A stretch of DNA of 64,000 bases from Datura wrightii (Eukaryota; Streptophyta; Magnoliopsida; Solanales; Solanaceae): assembly GCA_035772735.1 (NCBI GenBank), contig JASDFA010000001.1, positions 91,041,501 to 91,105,500 of the forward strand, given 5' to 3'. Position 1 is the stretch's first letter, and every line of letters begins with the position of its first letter. A model generated the notes under the pieces. That model was not told the DNA's origin, made no database searches, and worked only from the letters and a program-made list of their open reading frames with translations. The position numbers and the translations under genes are program-made. This document shows, piece by piece, positions 11,528-22,765 of this stretch.

Positions 11528-12864
11528 ATGCCTCCCTGCAAAGTTGACGGCAGAAGAAATGGAAATGGAAATGGCCACGAAAATGGCAATGGAGACGGGA
11601 ACCAATAAGCCCCACCAGTCCATGAGCACCATGCACCGGAGTCGGTTGCCCATACTGAATTCATGGCAGCCATTCAGATGCTAGCACAGGCCCTGACCGT
11701 CCAGGTCAACTAGCAGGAAGTAGCACATGTTCCGAAGAATGGGAATGCGGCGGCAGAAAGAGTCAGAGATTTCCTAAGGATTAACCCACCAGAGTTTCTT
11801 GGGTCAAAGGTGGACGAGGATCCACACGAGTTTATTGACGAGATTTTGAAGATCACCCAGGTCATGAGGGTGATTGGAGAGGAGTGTGCTGATTTGGCCT
11901 CACATCAGTTGAAGGGGGTCGCACACATTTGTTTTAAATAGTGGAAGGATAGTAGGGTAGTAGGAGCAGGCCCTATCAGTTGGGATGAGTTTCATGTCAC
12001 TTTCCTAGATCAGTTCTTCCATCGTGATATGAGGGAGCTGAAGGCCACCGAGTTCATGAACCTAAAGCAGGGAAAGATGACGGTCTAAGAGTATTCCTTA
12101 GAGTTCACTCGTCTGTCAAAGTTCTCCACAGAGTTAGTGGTTGATTAGAGGGCTCGAGTGAGCAGGTTTGTTCATGGGGTGGCAGACTGTCTAGACAAGG
12201 ATTGTCGGACTGTGATGCATCATCAGGATATGGATTTTCCTTGGATAGTCTTGCATGCCCAACAGATGGAGGCGGTGCATGTGAGGGGGAGAGAGGCAAA
12301 GAGGGCTAGGACAGATAGTTACGGTTTCCCTCAGTAGAGGCCTAGTGTGCACCATCAGCAGTCCCAACAGAGATCGTCAGCCCCGACATCATCGGCTATG
12401 AGTGTGTCATCCAAATCTAGGCACGACCAGAGAGGACCAGCGTCAGGCTCTAGAGGTCAGAGCAGCAGGCCCATAGATTCCAGTATCCCAGAGTGCCGCA
12501 GATGTGGAAGGAAAACACGAGTCAGTGTTTGGTGGGTACAAGTGCTTGCTTAGGGTGCGGGAAGCCCGGACATATACTCAGAGATTTTCGAGTAGCTAGA
12601 CAGGGCCATGATAGGGGCCAAGACCCAGCTTCCAGTTCAGCAGTTCCACTAGTCCGCCCCGCTGAGCAGGGGGCTCCTGCTAGCTCAGGTGGCGAACAGC
12701 GCCAACACAGATTTTATTCCTTGTCATCCCACCAGAAGTAGGAGGTCTCCCCGGATGTGTTCACTGGTGTGTTACGGGTTTTCCATCTTGATGTGTATGC
12801 TTTATTAGATCTAGGAGCTAGTTTTTCTTTTGTGACGCCCTATGTTGCTAGTAGTTTTGGAGTC
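11528..12864 (+). pseudogene. Decayed gag and protease start of element A2
   Basis: The start is ATG 11528 (MPPCKVDGRRNGNGNG). The Gag core is clear: RVRDFLRINPPEFLGSK (about 11760), DEDPHEFIDEILKITQV (11816), WDEFHVTFLDQFF (11980) and SRFVHGVADCLDKDCR (12160). A CCHC knuckle near 12550 reads CLGCGKPGHILRDF, with the last Cys changed to Phe. The protease begins at about 12745 and keeps ALLDLGAS. In-frame stops are mainly TAG (for example 11698, 11939 and 12087). The copy is cut at 12864 by the LTR of D1. It is a useful reference for the more decayed A1 copy. Confidence 0.82.
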
Positions 12865-15189
12865 TGTAATACCCCTAAAGTTCCTAATACTAGACCCAGG
12901 ATTTAAAAATGGAAGTTGGTAGAAATCTAGACGAACATCACAGAACGGGTCATGTAACGGGTCGTTGGTTCCACCAAGATCCATAGGGAGTGCTCGTGGT
13001 GAGGTGCATCATGGTCAAAGTGGGAGTAACGGGTTAAAGGACGACCTATGGTTTGATACCACGAGTCATTGTTTTAGGTCGTGGTGAGACTGGTCCTTAG
13101 CCTAAGGGGAAGTAACGGGTCATGGGACGACCCATTTTGAGAAACAACGGATTGTGGTGAGCAACCACGTGAAAAGAGTAGGAATTTCCCAATTGAAGTG
13201 ATGGATGGAGACCACGACTCATTGGAGGTTGGAACGAGTCGTGGTACGGCTCGTGGGGAGACTCAAGTGCAAGTCATCAGGGGAAATAACGGGAGGTTTC
13301 AATGGACCGTACCTCATAGTAATGAATCGTCCTATCAAGTCATGGGATTGAATCTGAGAATTTGAAAATGGGAAGTGGATGCAATGGACGGGTACCACGA
13401 GTCGTGTTATCAAGGCACGATTCGTTGGATTGCCCGTGGTCTCAGGTAGTGCAGAATTTTTCAAGAAATTTAATAAGGGTATTTTTGTCATTCCTAAGTT
13501 CTAGGGTCCTAAACTATGTCGTTTAACGCTCAAAATGAAGTGTTTTATGAGGGTAAAATCTATCCTAGTCCCATTCATATCCATGCATGCATATTGAAGG
13601 GGTTTAGGAGGTGATCAAGTAAGAGCTCTTCAAGTGTTCCTTCAATCTTTCATTGGGCTTTCAAGGAGTGATAGAATATGATCTTCCGCAGGTATGTAGG
13701 GTTATGAATGGGTGAATCCATTCACACCCATACCCAAACTCTCTCTAAATCATGAAATTTCTATATTGATTCTATGGGGTTTTAACCCAATGCGTGAAAA
13801 TTCGAATTCTCTACATGGGTATGATCTAAATAAGTTATAATTATTGAATTATGAATTATGGGTAAGTTTTACGTTGTTTTCCATTAAAAATTATGTTTCA
13901 AGCTTTTTAAATTAAAATGCCCATTTATGAAAAGTTCATGAAAGTTAAGATTTATAATGAACGTTCATTTATGATGAAGTATTGATGATGAAAAGCATAT
14001 TTTCAAGTTACCCAAGTTTATAATCATGTTTTCAAGTGAATTGAGTATTTTCAAGCATGTTAAAGTATTGGGCAATGCCCACATGTTCATGTATGATTTA
14101 TGAATTATGAAATGGATTTCATGATTGATCGGTTTATGATGTTGGCCAGTTAAGGGGCCCGTGATTCATGGCCAAACATGTATTTAAATGGGGATCAACA
14201 ATGTTAATGTTTATTTGGCCATGAATCTCAATGAATGATGTTATTGATTTATACACGAGCCTAATGTGCATGTTTTTGGGAGCAGTGTCTAGCACCGAGT
14301 AGCCCGACATTGAAAGGACTACGTCGATGTCTCATAACAATGTTCCACCATAGGTTTATATTGATACATTATAGTGTTAATGACCCCCCCCTTTTGTGAC
14401 ATCACATAATGCATGTGCCTTGCCTGGCAAGCCAGGGACGACTCTTCCCACTTTATTGAGATAGTTGGGGCATCATGTAAGGCTCTACCATGATGGTGTT
14501 GGTTATGACAAGTCGTCCCATTGTTCGGCATGTTTTATGCATTATTATGTTTATGTTATTTTGGCTCAAGTGATGATTTATAAAGTTTCTCTTATGACTA
14601 TGATAATGAATGGATTTCGAATGATTTGAAAACCTTGAGCCTTATGCTATATTATGATACTTATGTTATGAGCATGTTGTCCCACTTTTATGATCTCTTA
14701 TGAGCTTTTATGTATTTTTAAATGTCTATTTTACTTACTTTGCATACTCGGTACATTCCACGTACTGACCGCATACTCTACGCTGTATCATTTCATGATA
14801 CAGGCTCCGATCTTCAGACCCAGCACCATCATTAGCTCGTTCTCGGAGTTAGCATCCAGCTCATTGGTGAGTCCTTATCTCTGAGGACCAGTTCATATAA
14901 TTTATCTCTTTACATTCAGTTTCTAAACTTGCTGGGTTAGTTGGGGGTGTTTTCTCATTAGCCCATCTGAGATGTCAGAGGCTTTTAGACTATCTATAGT
15001 ATTCAACTGTTATGTATGGAGTGTGTTGATTTTCTATGTATGTCATGACTATGCTTTTGCTATGTTATTACGTTGAGTATTCCGCTTTATTGATTGAGAT
15101 AGATGTATGCTCACGCCATTGGTCGACTTAGAGTGTCTCGGGGCCCCTTGTCCTGTGTTACGACCTGGGTCTATATTCAGATTGTGACA
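12865..15189 (+). repeat. Family A-type LTR (5' LTR of chimeric element D1)
   Basis: It starts TGTAATACCCCTAAAG and ends ATTGTGACA, 2325 bp. It is followed by a PBS-like tggtatcagag at 15194-15204. Its first 600 bp match 41809-42444 (the D1 3' LTR) better than 8986-9600, supporting the pairing. It interrupts A2 in the protease region. The left flank GAGTC (12860-12864) would be the TSD, but the other copy is beyond the window or lost. Confidence 0.85.
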
Positions 15190-15400
15190 AACTTGGTATC
15201 AGAGAAATAGTTGATGTGTCCTAAGGTGTTTGAAAGCCGCGTTAAATAGAGTCATTTTCATGGGTGTGAAGCGCGCCACACTTATGACGAAAAGGCTACG
15301 AGACGTTTAGGAAATGTTTCTTTCTTTTATGACTCTATCTCGTGCCATGAGTTCAACTTTCTCTATTCCCCTAACTCATACTATATGCGTTTGCAGAAAT

Positions 15401-15909
15401 ATGTCTTCTTAGAACAACAATGGGAGTCAGCTAGCCCCACCAACTCCAATGGATTCCATGCAAGTTATAGATGCGGAACTCGAAGCCACCCTCAGAGTGT
15501 TGATACGGGCCAGGATCACCAGCCTAACCAGCAGGCTATCGCATCAGGGAACCCTACCAGAGAGGCGGCAACTACCAGGGTTCAAGAACTCACGAAGAGG
15601 AGCCCTTCTAAGTTTGGTGATTCGAATATGGGTGGAGTGTCTAAGGGGAATTTAATAGAGAACAAAAGGCCCATGACCAAAGACTTGGAGAGTTCCCAGT
15701 AAGGGTCGAGTAGTGAGAGTCACTCTCAACCCCGTCAGAGGTTTTTAGCTCAAGTTTGGGGATACAAGCCATGGGTATAGGAGATTACTTACCAAGTTTG
15801 TAGGTGCTGCGGGAAGAACCACTTAGGAAAGTGCTTGGTAGGTTCATACGTTTGCTTCTATTGTGGCCAACCCGACCATAAACATAGAGATTGCCCTTCA
15901 GCCATGTGA
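15401..15909 (+). pseudogene. Short gag remnant of D1 with two zinc knuckles
   Basis: The start is at ATG 15401, followed at once by TAG. D2 has CAT at this place (61070). The reading continues through a Gln/Thr-rich stretch and a basic part, and then two CCHC-like knuckles: CRCCGKNHLGKC (15799-15834) and CFYCGQPDHKHRDC (15853-15894). The large Gag core seen in A1 and A2 is absent, leaving about 170 codons. The same short version occurs in D2 (61061-61570), so the internal deletion is a family trait and not private decay. It is probably non-functional. Confidence 0.65.
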
Positions 15910-16821
15910 GAAGGCTAGAGAGGTCATGCCCCAGCTATCAGGTTTGAGGCTTGTCCATCACAGCAGCACAGGTTAACTCTAGCATGTGGCATCCAACCCA
16001 AGACTTAGTCACAGGTATTTTATAAGTCTTCATACCGAACCTTTCATGATTTCTAGTCCAGAGAACTACCGTACAAGGTAAAAGATTCCCTTTGTGCATT
16101 TTAATATGAGGTTTTATTCATGGAAGACAGGGAGTGATTATAAGTATGAAATCTTCGATAGGTTTGAGGGTGAATGGGAAGTCCTGAGCCAGTGTTATTA
16201 GTGTAACGTTAATGAAGGATCCTAGAGACTTAGAGTGATGGTCATCAACTAAGGGGGGAAATGGTAAGTGAAGGGCCAAGTCAGGTCTTGAGTTTTCTAG
16301 TAAGAAAGTTCTATGAATAGTATCTGGGGGTAGTCCATCCATTCCCCTTTAGATGTCTCCCTTATGTTTCGCTCGATGTTATGCTCAACTCATGCTTACA
16401 TTCAGAACCCTAATATGAGCAACCCTGTCCGTCTGTGATCCCAATATTGCCTGTTCAGCTTCATGTCATGACCCTCGTTACATATGTGAACTCATGTCTC
16501 TCAGTATGCTCAACTCTATGAACTCAGTTCCAAAGATTTGCCCTACCAGCTCATAAGATCGTGGTAAATTAGGTAGCCCAGCTTAGATTTCCTGAATGAT
16601 TTGTGTTCATGATACAGTTGGTCTAAACCCTCTAGATGTTCCCCATGATGGAGATGATGGTTAAAATGCGCTAGGTAACTCCCCGTTCCTGCCATAAGTG
16701 AATGGTATGTAGAAGTTCAAGAAGTACAGTCGGTACCCAAGCTTGGAGTGTAACAACCCACGTGGTCATTTTGTGATTGTCGATCCATTTTCCTAGGTCA
16801 ATCCTTTCCGTATCTTTATGA
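15910..16821 (+). other. Non-coding internal region of D1
   Basis: There is no open frame of note. The whole stretch is matched by 61571-62490 in D2, so it belongs to the element. At 16749 the sequence changes to tgtaacaacccacg, which looks like the start of a foreign LTR and continues after B1 at 39941. The final bases tgtta (16822-16826) are the B1 target site. Confidence 0.6.
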
Positions 16822-16901
16822 TGTTATATAACACCCCAAAATTTTTATTGGTAATTATTTGATGTTATATGCTAGGTTAGGGAAAGTATGGGTTGTATAT
16901 T

Positions 16902-17874
16902 ACGTAACAGCCCTAGACCACCGCTTGTAGAAATTGTCCGCTTTGGGGCTCACCCCCTCACGGTTTTAAAACGCGTCTACAAGGGAGAGGTATCCAAGCA
17001 CTTATGAAGTACTCTTCGTTCTCCTCCCCAACCAATGTGGGATTTGCCTAAGGCAAGCCTCAGACTCACCCCCCCTTGGGACTCAGCGTCCTCACTGAGG
17101 TTTGCCCCACCACCAGCCCGGCACCGGCTCTGATACCACCTGTAACAGCCCTAGACCGCCGCTTGTAGAAATTTTCCGCTTTGGGGCTCACCCCCTCACG
17201 GTTTTAAAATGCGTCTACAAGGGAGAGGTATCCAAGAACTTATAAAGTACTCTTCGTTCTCCTCCCCAACCGATGTGGGATTTACCTAAGGCAAGCTCAC
17301 ACTCACCCCCCCCCTGGGACTCAGCGTCCTCGCTGAGTCCCAAAGGGGGGTGAGCCCCAAAGCGGACAATTTCTACAAGAGGCGGTCTAGGGCTGTTAAA
17401 GTTGGTATCAGAGCCGATGTCGGGCCGGTGGTGGGGGAAACCTCAGCGAGGACGCTGAGTCCCAAGGGGGGTGAGTGTGAGGCTTGCCTTAGGAAAATCC
17501 CACATCGGTTGGGGAGGAGAACGAAGAGTACTTTATAAGTACTTGGATACCTCTCCCTTGTAGACGCGTTTTAAAACCGTGATGGGGTGAGCCCCAAAGA
17601 GGACAATTTCTACAAGCGGCAGTCTAGGGCTATTACAGTTGGTATCAGAGTCGGTGCCGGGCCGGTGGTGGGGCAAACCTCAGCAAGGACGCTGAGTCCC
17701 AAGGGGGGGTGAGTGTGAGGCTTGCCCTAGGCAAATCCCACATCGGTTGGGGAGGAGAACGAAGTGTACTTTATAAGTGCTTGGATACCTCTCCCTTGTA
17801 GACGCATTTTAAAACCGTGAGGGGGTGAGCCCCAAACCGCACAATTTCTACAAGCGGCGGTCTAGGGATGTTAC
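16902..17874. mobile_element. Foldback TRIM cluster (two copies each way)
   Basis: This is a 973-bp insertion with TSD ATATT (16897-16901 and 17875-17879). It consists of short LTRs of about 166 bp: minus-oriented at 16902-17068 and 17141-17305, a truncated plus-oriented end at 17351-17400, and plus-oriented at 17472-17637 and 17709-17874. Between LTRs lie a PBS (tggtatcagagcc at 17403 and 17640, reverse complement at 17126-17138), about 60 bp of spacer, and a PPT (aagggggg). There is no coding capacity, as for terminal-repeat retrotransposons in miniature. The orientation flips at the palindrome 17316-17341. Confidence 0.88.
17316..17341. repeat. 11-bp-arm palindrome at the TRIM orientation switch
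   Basis: The arms GGGACTCAGCG and CGCTGAGTCCC flank the loop TCCT. The same palindrome is part of each TRIM spacer (for example 17450-17463). Minus-oriented copies lie to its left and plus-oriented copies to its right. Confidence 0.85.
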
Positions 17875-19861
17875 ATATTCGTCTTAGGTGTCAAGGGAAA
17901 TGTGTACGATCAAAAAAAACCAAAGAGTATGTGAAGTTCATAAGTAAGGATCAACTTTAAATGACCATATCTCTTAATATATAATGAATTCGGAGCCTCA
18001 TGACCTATCAAATTAAAGGTATTTGAGTGTAGTTTCCAGAACATCAAACCTCTTGTTAATCGGAGTTAGGAGTAAAATGTTATGGGCATTTTACTGAACC
18101 ATCATGACCGGTGAAGCAGGCACGACGCCCTAGCGCCTCCACCGCCTTGCCCCTATTTATTTAAGTTGATTGCTTCTCAAATCATGTCATTCATATCCAA
18201 ATTCGATCTGCCTGATGACACTTCTCTCTATATTTTACAGACAAAAACTAAGATAAATCAAGGCAAATCATCAACCAAAAATTGAAGCCAAGTGAAGATC
18301 ATTGCAAAGTTGAAGAGAGGCATCGGTGAGTCTTGTTGCTGCGTTTTTGAAGCATGTTTATGATGTTTTTTTCTTCTTTTTCAGAGGAGTACTTAGATGA
18401 ATATATACTACCTTTTGTTAATGGTTGGATTCAAGGGAGGAGGTAATGATTCTATCCTTTAAACTTACCAAAAATCTTAGCTAAAAGCTTGAAAATTCAA
18501 AGCTAGGCTAGGTTGTTTTTTCATGTGTGTTTAGCTGAAGTTTCTGCCATTCTTTGTGCTGTGAAGCTGCTGTGTTTGCAATCATGTTAATATTCCTAGA
18601 TATTCCATCTTAGTAGGAGTGGAAGACAAGAAAAGGGTTACCATTTCTAGCTATTAAACTTGCAAGAATTTTCTTAGCTAAAGCTAGAAGTTGAAGTTGG
18701 TTTTGTGGCTCATTTTTGTGTGTTTTTGGGTGAAGTTTTTGCCCCTTTTTAGAGGTTGATACAGATGTGTTTTTCTGGTAATGTACTCCTTTTATTCTAG
18801 GGAATAATCACAATAAAATCTAGGTAAGTTCACCATTTTATTTTTCCCTTAAAGACTGCGGAAACAAGTTAAAACAAAGTAATGAAATGTTGTTTTGTAT
18901 TGTTGTTATGGCTTCTGTTGGGATGACATTTTGTCTAGTAAATTGGCTCAAACCAGGCTTTTTACATGAGTATAACTTCAAGGAATTGAAGAATACTAAA
19001 CATGGGTTGTTGGAGGACAGAAGCGATTAAGGAAAGCTCTTCGTAACAAGGTATGTAAGGCGCCCCGTCTATCATTCTTTCAAGCAAGATTCGTGTGATA
19101 TGAATCGAATGAGACAACAACTTTTTTAAAAGTCTTGAGGCAGTATGTTAAGCTTCATTTAAGCTTCAAAGTCCCATGTTTTATTGAGGATAAATGTTAA
19201 GATTATGCCTAGCCGAAGGGAGATACCTAAAGTGTGATATTGTGTTGATTGTTGTCGTAGTTGTACATTGAGTTGGAGACCCCTTAGCATGGGCATTGTT
19301 AGCTAGTCCTTACTGTATGTCATGTGTATATATATGTGATGTTAAATGTTTTTAAAGGTGTGGTTGCTATATGAAATTGGTGAAAGAGCCGAGATGAGGA
19401 CGTGTAAATGATTTTAAGCCACGTAAAGACGTCGCAAGCTATTGAGGGTAAACATGCTTACCGAATTAGGATTACTTGGTTATGGTTGTCCATTATCTTA
19501 TGTGTATGTTATAAAATATGTCAGGCCAAGGGGATATTTCATAATCCCTTTCCCTTAAGCCGAACGACAAGCTAGCGGGTTTCTTAGCTCTAATGTCCTG
19601 TGGAGACGATCTATAAATTTTGTCGAAACTCTTAGGTTATCCGTAGTTCCTTATGATTCATACAAGTTTTTAATACATGCATTTAAGTTCTTTTTTTTGC
19701 TTTGCATGTTATATGTACTCAATTCCATTTATGCATTACGAAGGAGGCTTATGCAGGCCACATGTTTAGTATTCGTCATTTCTATGTTGTATGTATTGAG
19801 CTGGTCCAGTATTAAGCCATATCGACTCCATATATGATTTTGTCTAAGCTTTATTGATTTT

Positions 19862-20054
19862 ACCCCGGTGTGTTACACCGGCTGGAGGTCTTATTTATTT
19901 TACCCCGGTGTGGTACACCGGCTGGACGGAGTTTACCCCAGTATGGTACGCCGACTGGAGGCATTTTTATTTTTACCCCAGTATAGTACACCAGCTGGAG
20001 GCATTTTTATTTTTACCCCGGTGTGGTACACTGGCTGGACGGAATGTATAGATT
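19862..20054. repeat. B1 5' LTR hairpin minisatellite
   Basis: Five units of mostly 40 bp (one spacing is 33) contain the core accccggtgtggtacaccgg. The arms ccggtgt and acaccgg can pair around ggt. The 3' LTR has the same five-unit array at 39051-39235. The apparent frames across it are repeat artefacts. Confidence 0.85.
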
Positions 20055-20727
20055 TTATGGTCGGCTGTCTGCTAACATTTCTGTTATAGTGTTTGTTGTG
20101 CATTAGATGGTTTCATTTGTACTTCAATAATGAGTTATTGTCAGGTTTCTGTTTTCAAAATTTCAGGTTGTTACTACTCCTTATTTCAGGCCTAGTTATC
20201 AGTTTTATCTTACATGTTTAAAGTTTTCAGCCTTACATACTAGTACATTTATTCGTACTGACGTCCCTTCATCTTGGGATCCTTCCGGCAATCGTGCTAT
20301 AGGTACAAGCCGAGGCTCAGATCATCAAACGTAGTAGGAGACGCTCCTCTCTTCCAGGAGCCATGTCCTAGTGTGGACTATTTTCAGTTTTGTGTACAGC
20401 ATGGGTAGGCCGGAGCCCTATCCCGTGCATTTCAATTTGTTTACTTTGTAGAGGCTGATGCGGACTAGTTTGTATAGTAATATGGGTTATGTAGTCGTAT
20501 TGATTTTTCATTGCTTTGCTTAGCTTTATTTTAGCCTTGTCGGCTTTCCAGGTTGCATATTTACAATTGTCAAGGCATTATTGGCCCAGTATTTATCCTG
20601 GTTGGTTGTGACAGGTGGATTGGTCAGCCTTAGTGTTACATTTATAGATGTTATATAGCTGGCTTTTCGATCGACCATGAATTGAGTGCCAGTTGCGCCC
20701 TACCCTAGTTCTGGGGCATGACAGACT

Positions 20728-20740
20728 TGGTATCAGAGCG
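20728..20740 (+). other. B1 primer binding site (initiator tRNA-Met)
   Basis: tggtatcagagcg lies four bases after the 5' LTR end. It matches the 3' end complement of plant initiator tRNA-Met except at the last base, which fits minus-strand priming in chromoviruses. Confidence 0.88.
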
Positions 20741-20930
20741 AAGTCATGTCGTAGGGAGTCTTCAGAGTCGTGTCTAGTAGAGTCTTGCTTTTGGGTATGT
20801 TGTGCACCATACCTATAATCAGGGGGCTACAGGACATTTAGGAATTGTTCCACTTCTTTTACTAATAGTTCGTGCTATAAGTCGAGCTCATAAGTACCAT
20901 GATATCTAAATCATGTTATTGTTTCAGAGT

Positions 20931-22174
20931 ATGCCTATGACAAGGAAGGTGACTACAAGGTTGATTGGCACAGCCGTTGGGGAGGGTACTAGTCTCCCTC
21001 CAGTGGATCAGAGAGACAGGTCAGAGGCTCAAAGTGAATCTCCTGCCCCAAGTATTACAGTTCCTCCCGCTCCGACTAGAGCAATGACAGATAGACCTCC
21101 AGTTCCTCCCCCACCAGCAGTACTTGAGGGTAGTAGAGTGGCAGACCCTCCCATGCCTGTGGTACCTCCAATGGTTCCGGAAGGACAGGGTCTTGAGGGA
21201 GATGTTCAGCTGATGGCTCGTATAGCCGCAGGTCAAGAGCGACGGTTAGAGGCGATGGAGATACATAGAGGCCAGACAATTGAGAGTTCCAGGGCCCGCG
21301 AGTTCTTGAGTTTGAGCCCTCCTATATTCACCGGATCAGACCCGAGCGAGGATCCTCAGGACTTTATCGATCAGACTTATAGGGTGTTAAAGTGATACGA
21401 GCTACAACAACTAAGGAAGTAGAGTTGGAGGCATTCAGACTACGTGATGTGGCCATATTGTGGTATGAGGCTTGGGATCGATCTAGAGGAGCTGATGCAC
21501 CACCAGCTGAGTGGGAAGAGTTTTCCGAGGCCTTTATGCACCACTATCTACCCCGGGAGCTTCGATAGGTTCGAGCTGAGCAGTTCTTGCACCTAGAGCG
21601 AGGAAGTATGAGTGTGCGTGAGTATTGTCTTCAGTTTAATTCTCTTGCCAGGTATGCTCCTCACATGGTTCAGACGATGGAAGATAGAGTTCATTGGTTC
21701 GTGTTAGGGTTGGGGCTTCATATAGCTCGAGATTTCTTGGGGGTATCTACTCAAGAGCACATGGACATTTCAAAAATTCAAGCTTTTGCCCAGAGGGCAG
21801 AGGATTTGGTTCATCACTTACGGGATAATCGGAGACAACATGAGCAATGGAAGAGAGCTAGGACTGTGGGTCCTTACAGAGGGCCGCAGGGTGACCCGGG
21901 GGCTCAGTCATCTAGGAAGTTAGTTAGGCCAATAGGGAGTGCCCCACCTTAGTCTCCGAGACAGAGAAGGGACCAAGGCCCAACTCCATCTAGTTGTCGA
22001 CGATAGGAGTGGGCGGGGCAAAGGCGACCACCATTGCCTCCTTGTCCCCAGTGTGGGAAATCTCACTCAGGTCAGTGTCGTCAGGGGCAGAATGTATGTT
22101 ATCGTTGTGGGAAGCCAGGGCACTTTATGAGGGATTGTTCAGATAGGTTCGAGGCAGATCAGGCGCGATCATAA
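20931..22174 (+). pseudogene. B1 gag, with stops
   Basis: ATG 20931 starts MPMTRKVTTRLIG. A Pro-rich segment follows, then LSLSPPIFTGSDPSEDPQDFI (21308-21366). A frameshift lies at about 21385-21393, and the second frame continues with VELEAFRLRDVAILWYEAW. FLHLERGSMSVREY (21582) and HFMRDC close the fold. The nucleocapsid has CPQCGKSHSGQC (about 22048) and CYRCGKPGHFMRDC (about 22097). In-frame stops are TAG at 21566, 21950 and 22004 and TAA at 22172. Length is normal for a chromovirus Gag of about 400 residues. It assembles virus-like particles when intact, but this copy cannot. Confidence 0.85.
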
Positions 22175-22294
22175 GTTGCTTATTCATCCTCTGTTCGACC
22201 TCCCATACCTGATCCTCAGCTAGCAACAGGCCATGGCAGAGGCAGAGGGAGAGAGGCTTCTAATTCTGGGGCAACCCAGAATCGATTTTATGCT

Positions 22295-22765
22295 TTGGGC
22301 GGTCGACAGGACCTGGAGGCCTCACCTGATGTTGGTACAGGTACTTTGATTATTTATTCTCGTGCAGTATATGTCTTACTTGATCCTGGTTCACACTCTC
22401 TTATGTCACACCATTGGTTGCGAGTCAATTTGAGACAGTCCCTGAGTTATTATCTATACCATTTGTTGTTTCTACGCCAATTGGCGAATCTGTGTTAGCT
22501 AGACGAGTACTGCATAATATTGGTTGATTTTGATGTCATTTTGGGTATGGATTGGTTGGCAGCATGTTATGCTAATGTTGATTATAGAGCTAAAGTTGTC
22601 AGATTCAATTTTCCTGGCGAGCCAGTCCGGGAATGGCAAGGTTATGCCGCTATGCCTAAAGGTAAGTTTATTTCATATCTTAAGGCTCAGAAGTTGATAT
22701 CTAAGGGTTGTATTTCTCACCTAGTTTGGGAAATAAACTTGGAATGTGAGCCTACAACTCTCTAG
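22295..22765 (+). pseudogene. B1 aspartic protease, with deletion
   Basis: Protease would cleave the Gag-Pol precursor. The catalytic site reads VLLDPGSHSLM (about 22376), with Asp kept. The flap and C-terminal part read DFDVILGMDWLAACYANVD (22529) and GKFISYLKAQKLISKGC (22663). Between them a frameshift and a loss of roughly 30 bp remove the segment that the A1 copy still has around 6050 (TSADLVELAM). A TAG follows at 22763. Confidence 0.8.

Larger units (their letters stand above)
16827..20723 (+). repeat. B1 5' LTR
   Basis: It starts TATAACACCCC (the TG of related copies, TGTTACACCCC at 47787, has become TA) and ends GGGGCATGACA. Landmarks are the 40-bp minisatellite at 19862-20054, tactagtacatttattcgta near 20237 and actgacgtcccttc just after it. 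The TRIM cluster interrupts it 75 bp from its start. Confidence 0.88.

Noticed and set aside
16902..17874. Cassandra-type TRIM with 5S rRNA promoter
   Set aside because: The short LTRs and tRNA-Met PBS fit a TRIM, but I find no 5S rRNA A-box, intermediate element or C-box sequence in them.
20913..21395. Gag start at ATG 20913 instead of 20931
   Set aside because: Codons 20913-20930 lie upstream of the start that matches related Gag proteins (MPMTRK). Kept as possible but less likely.
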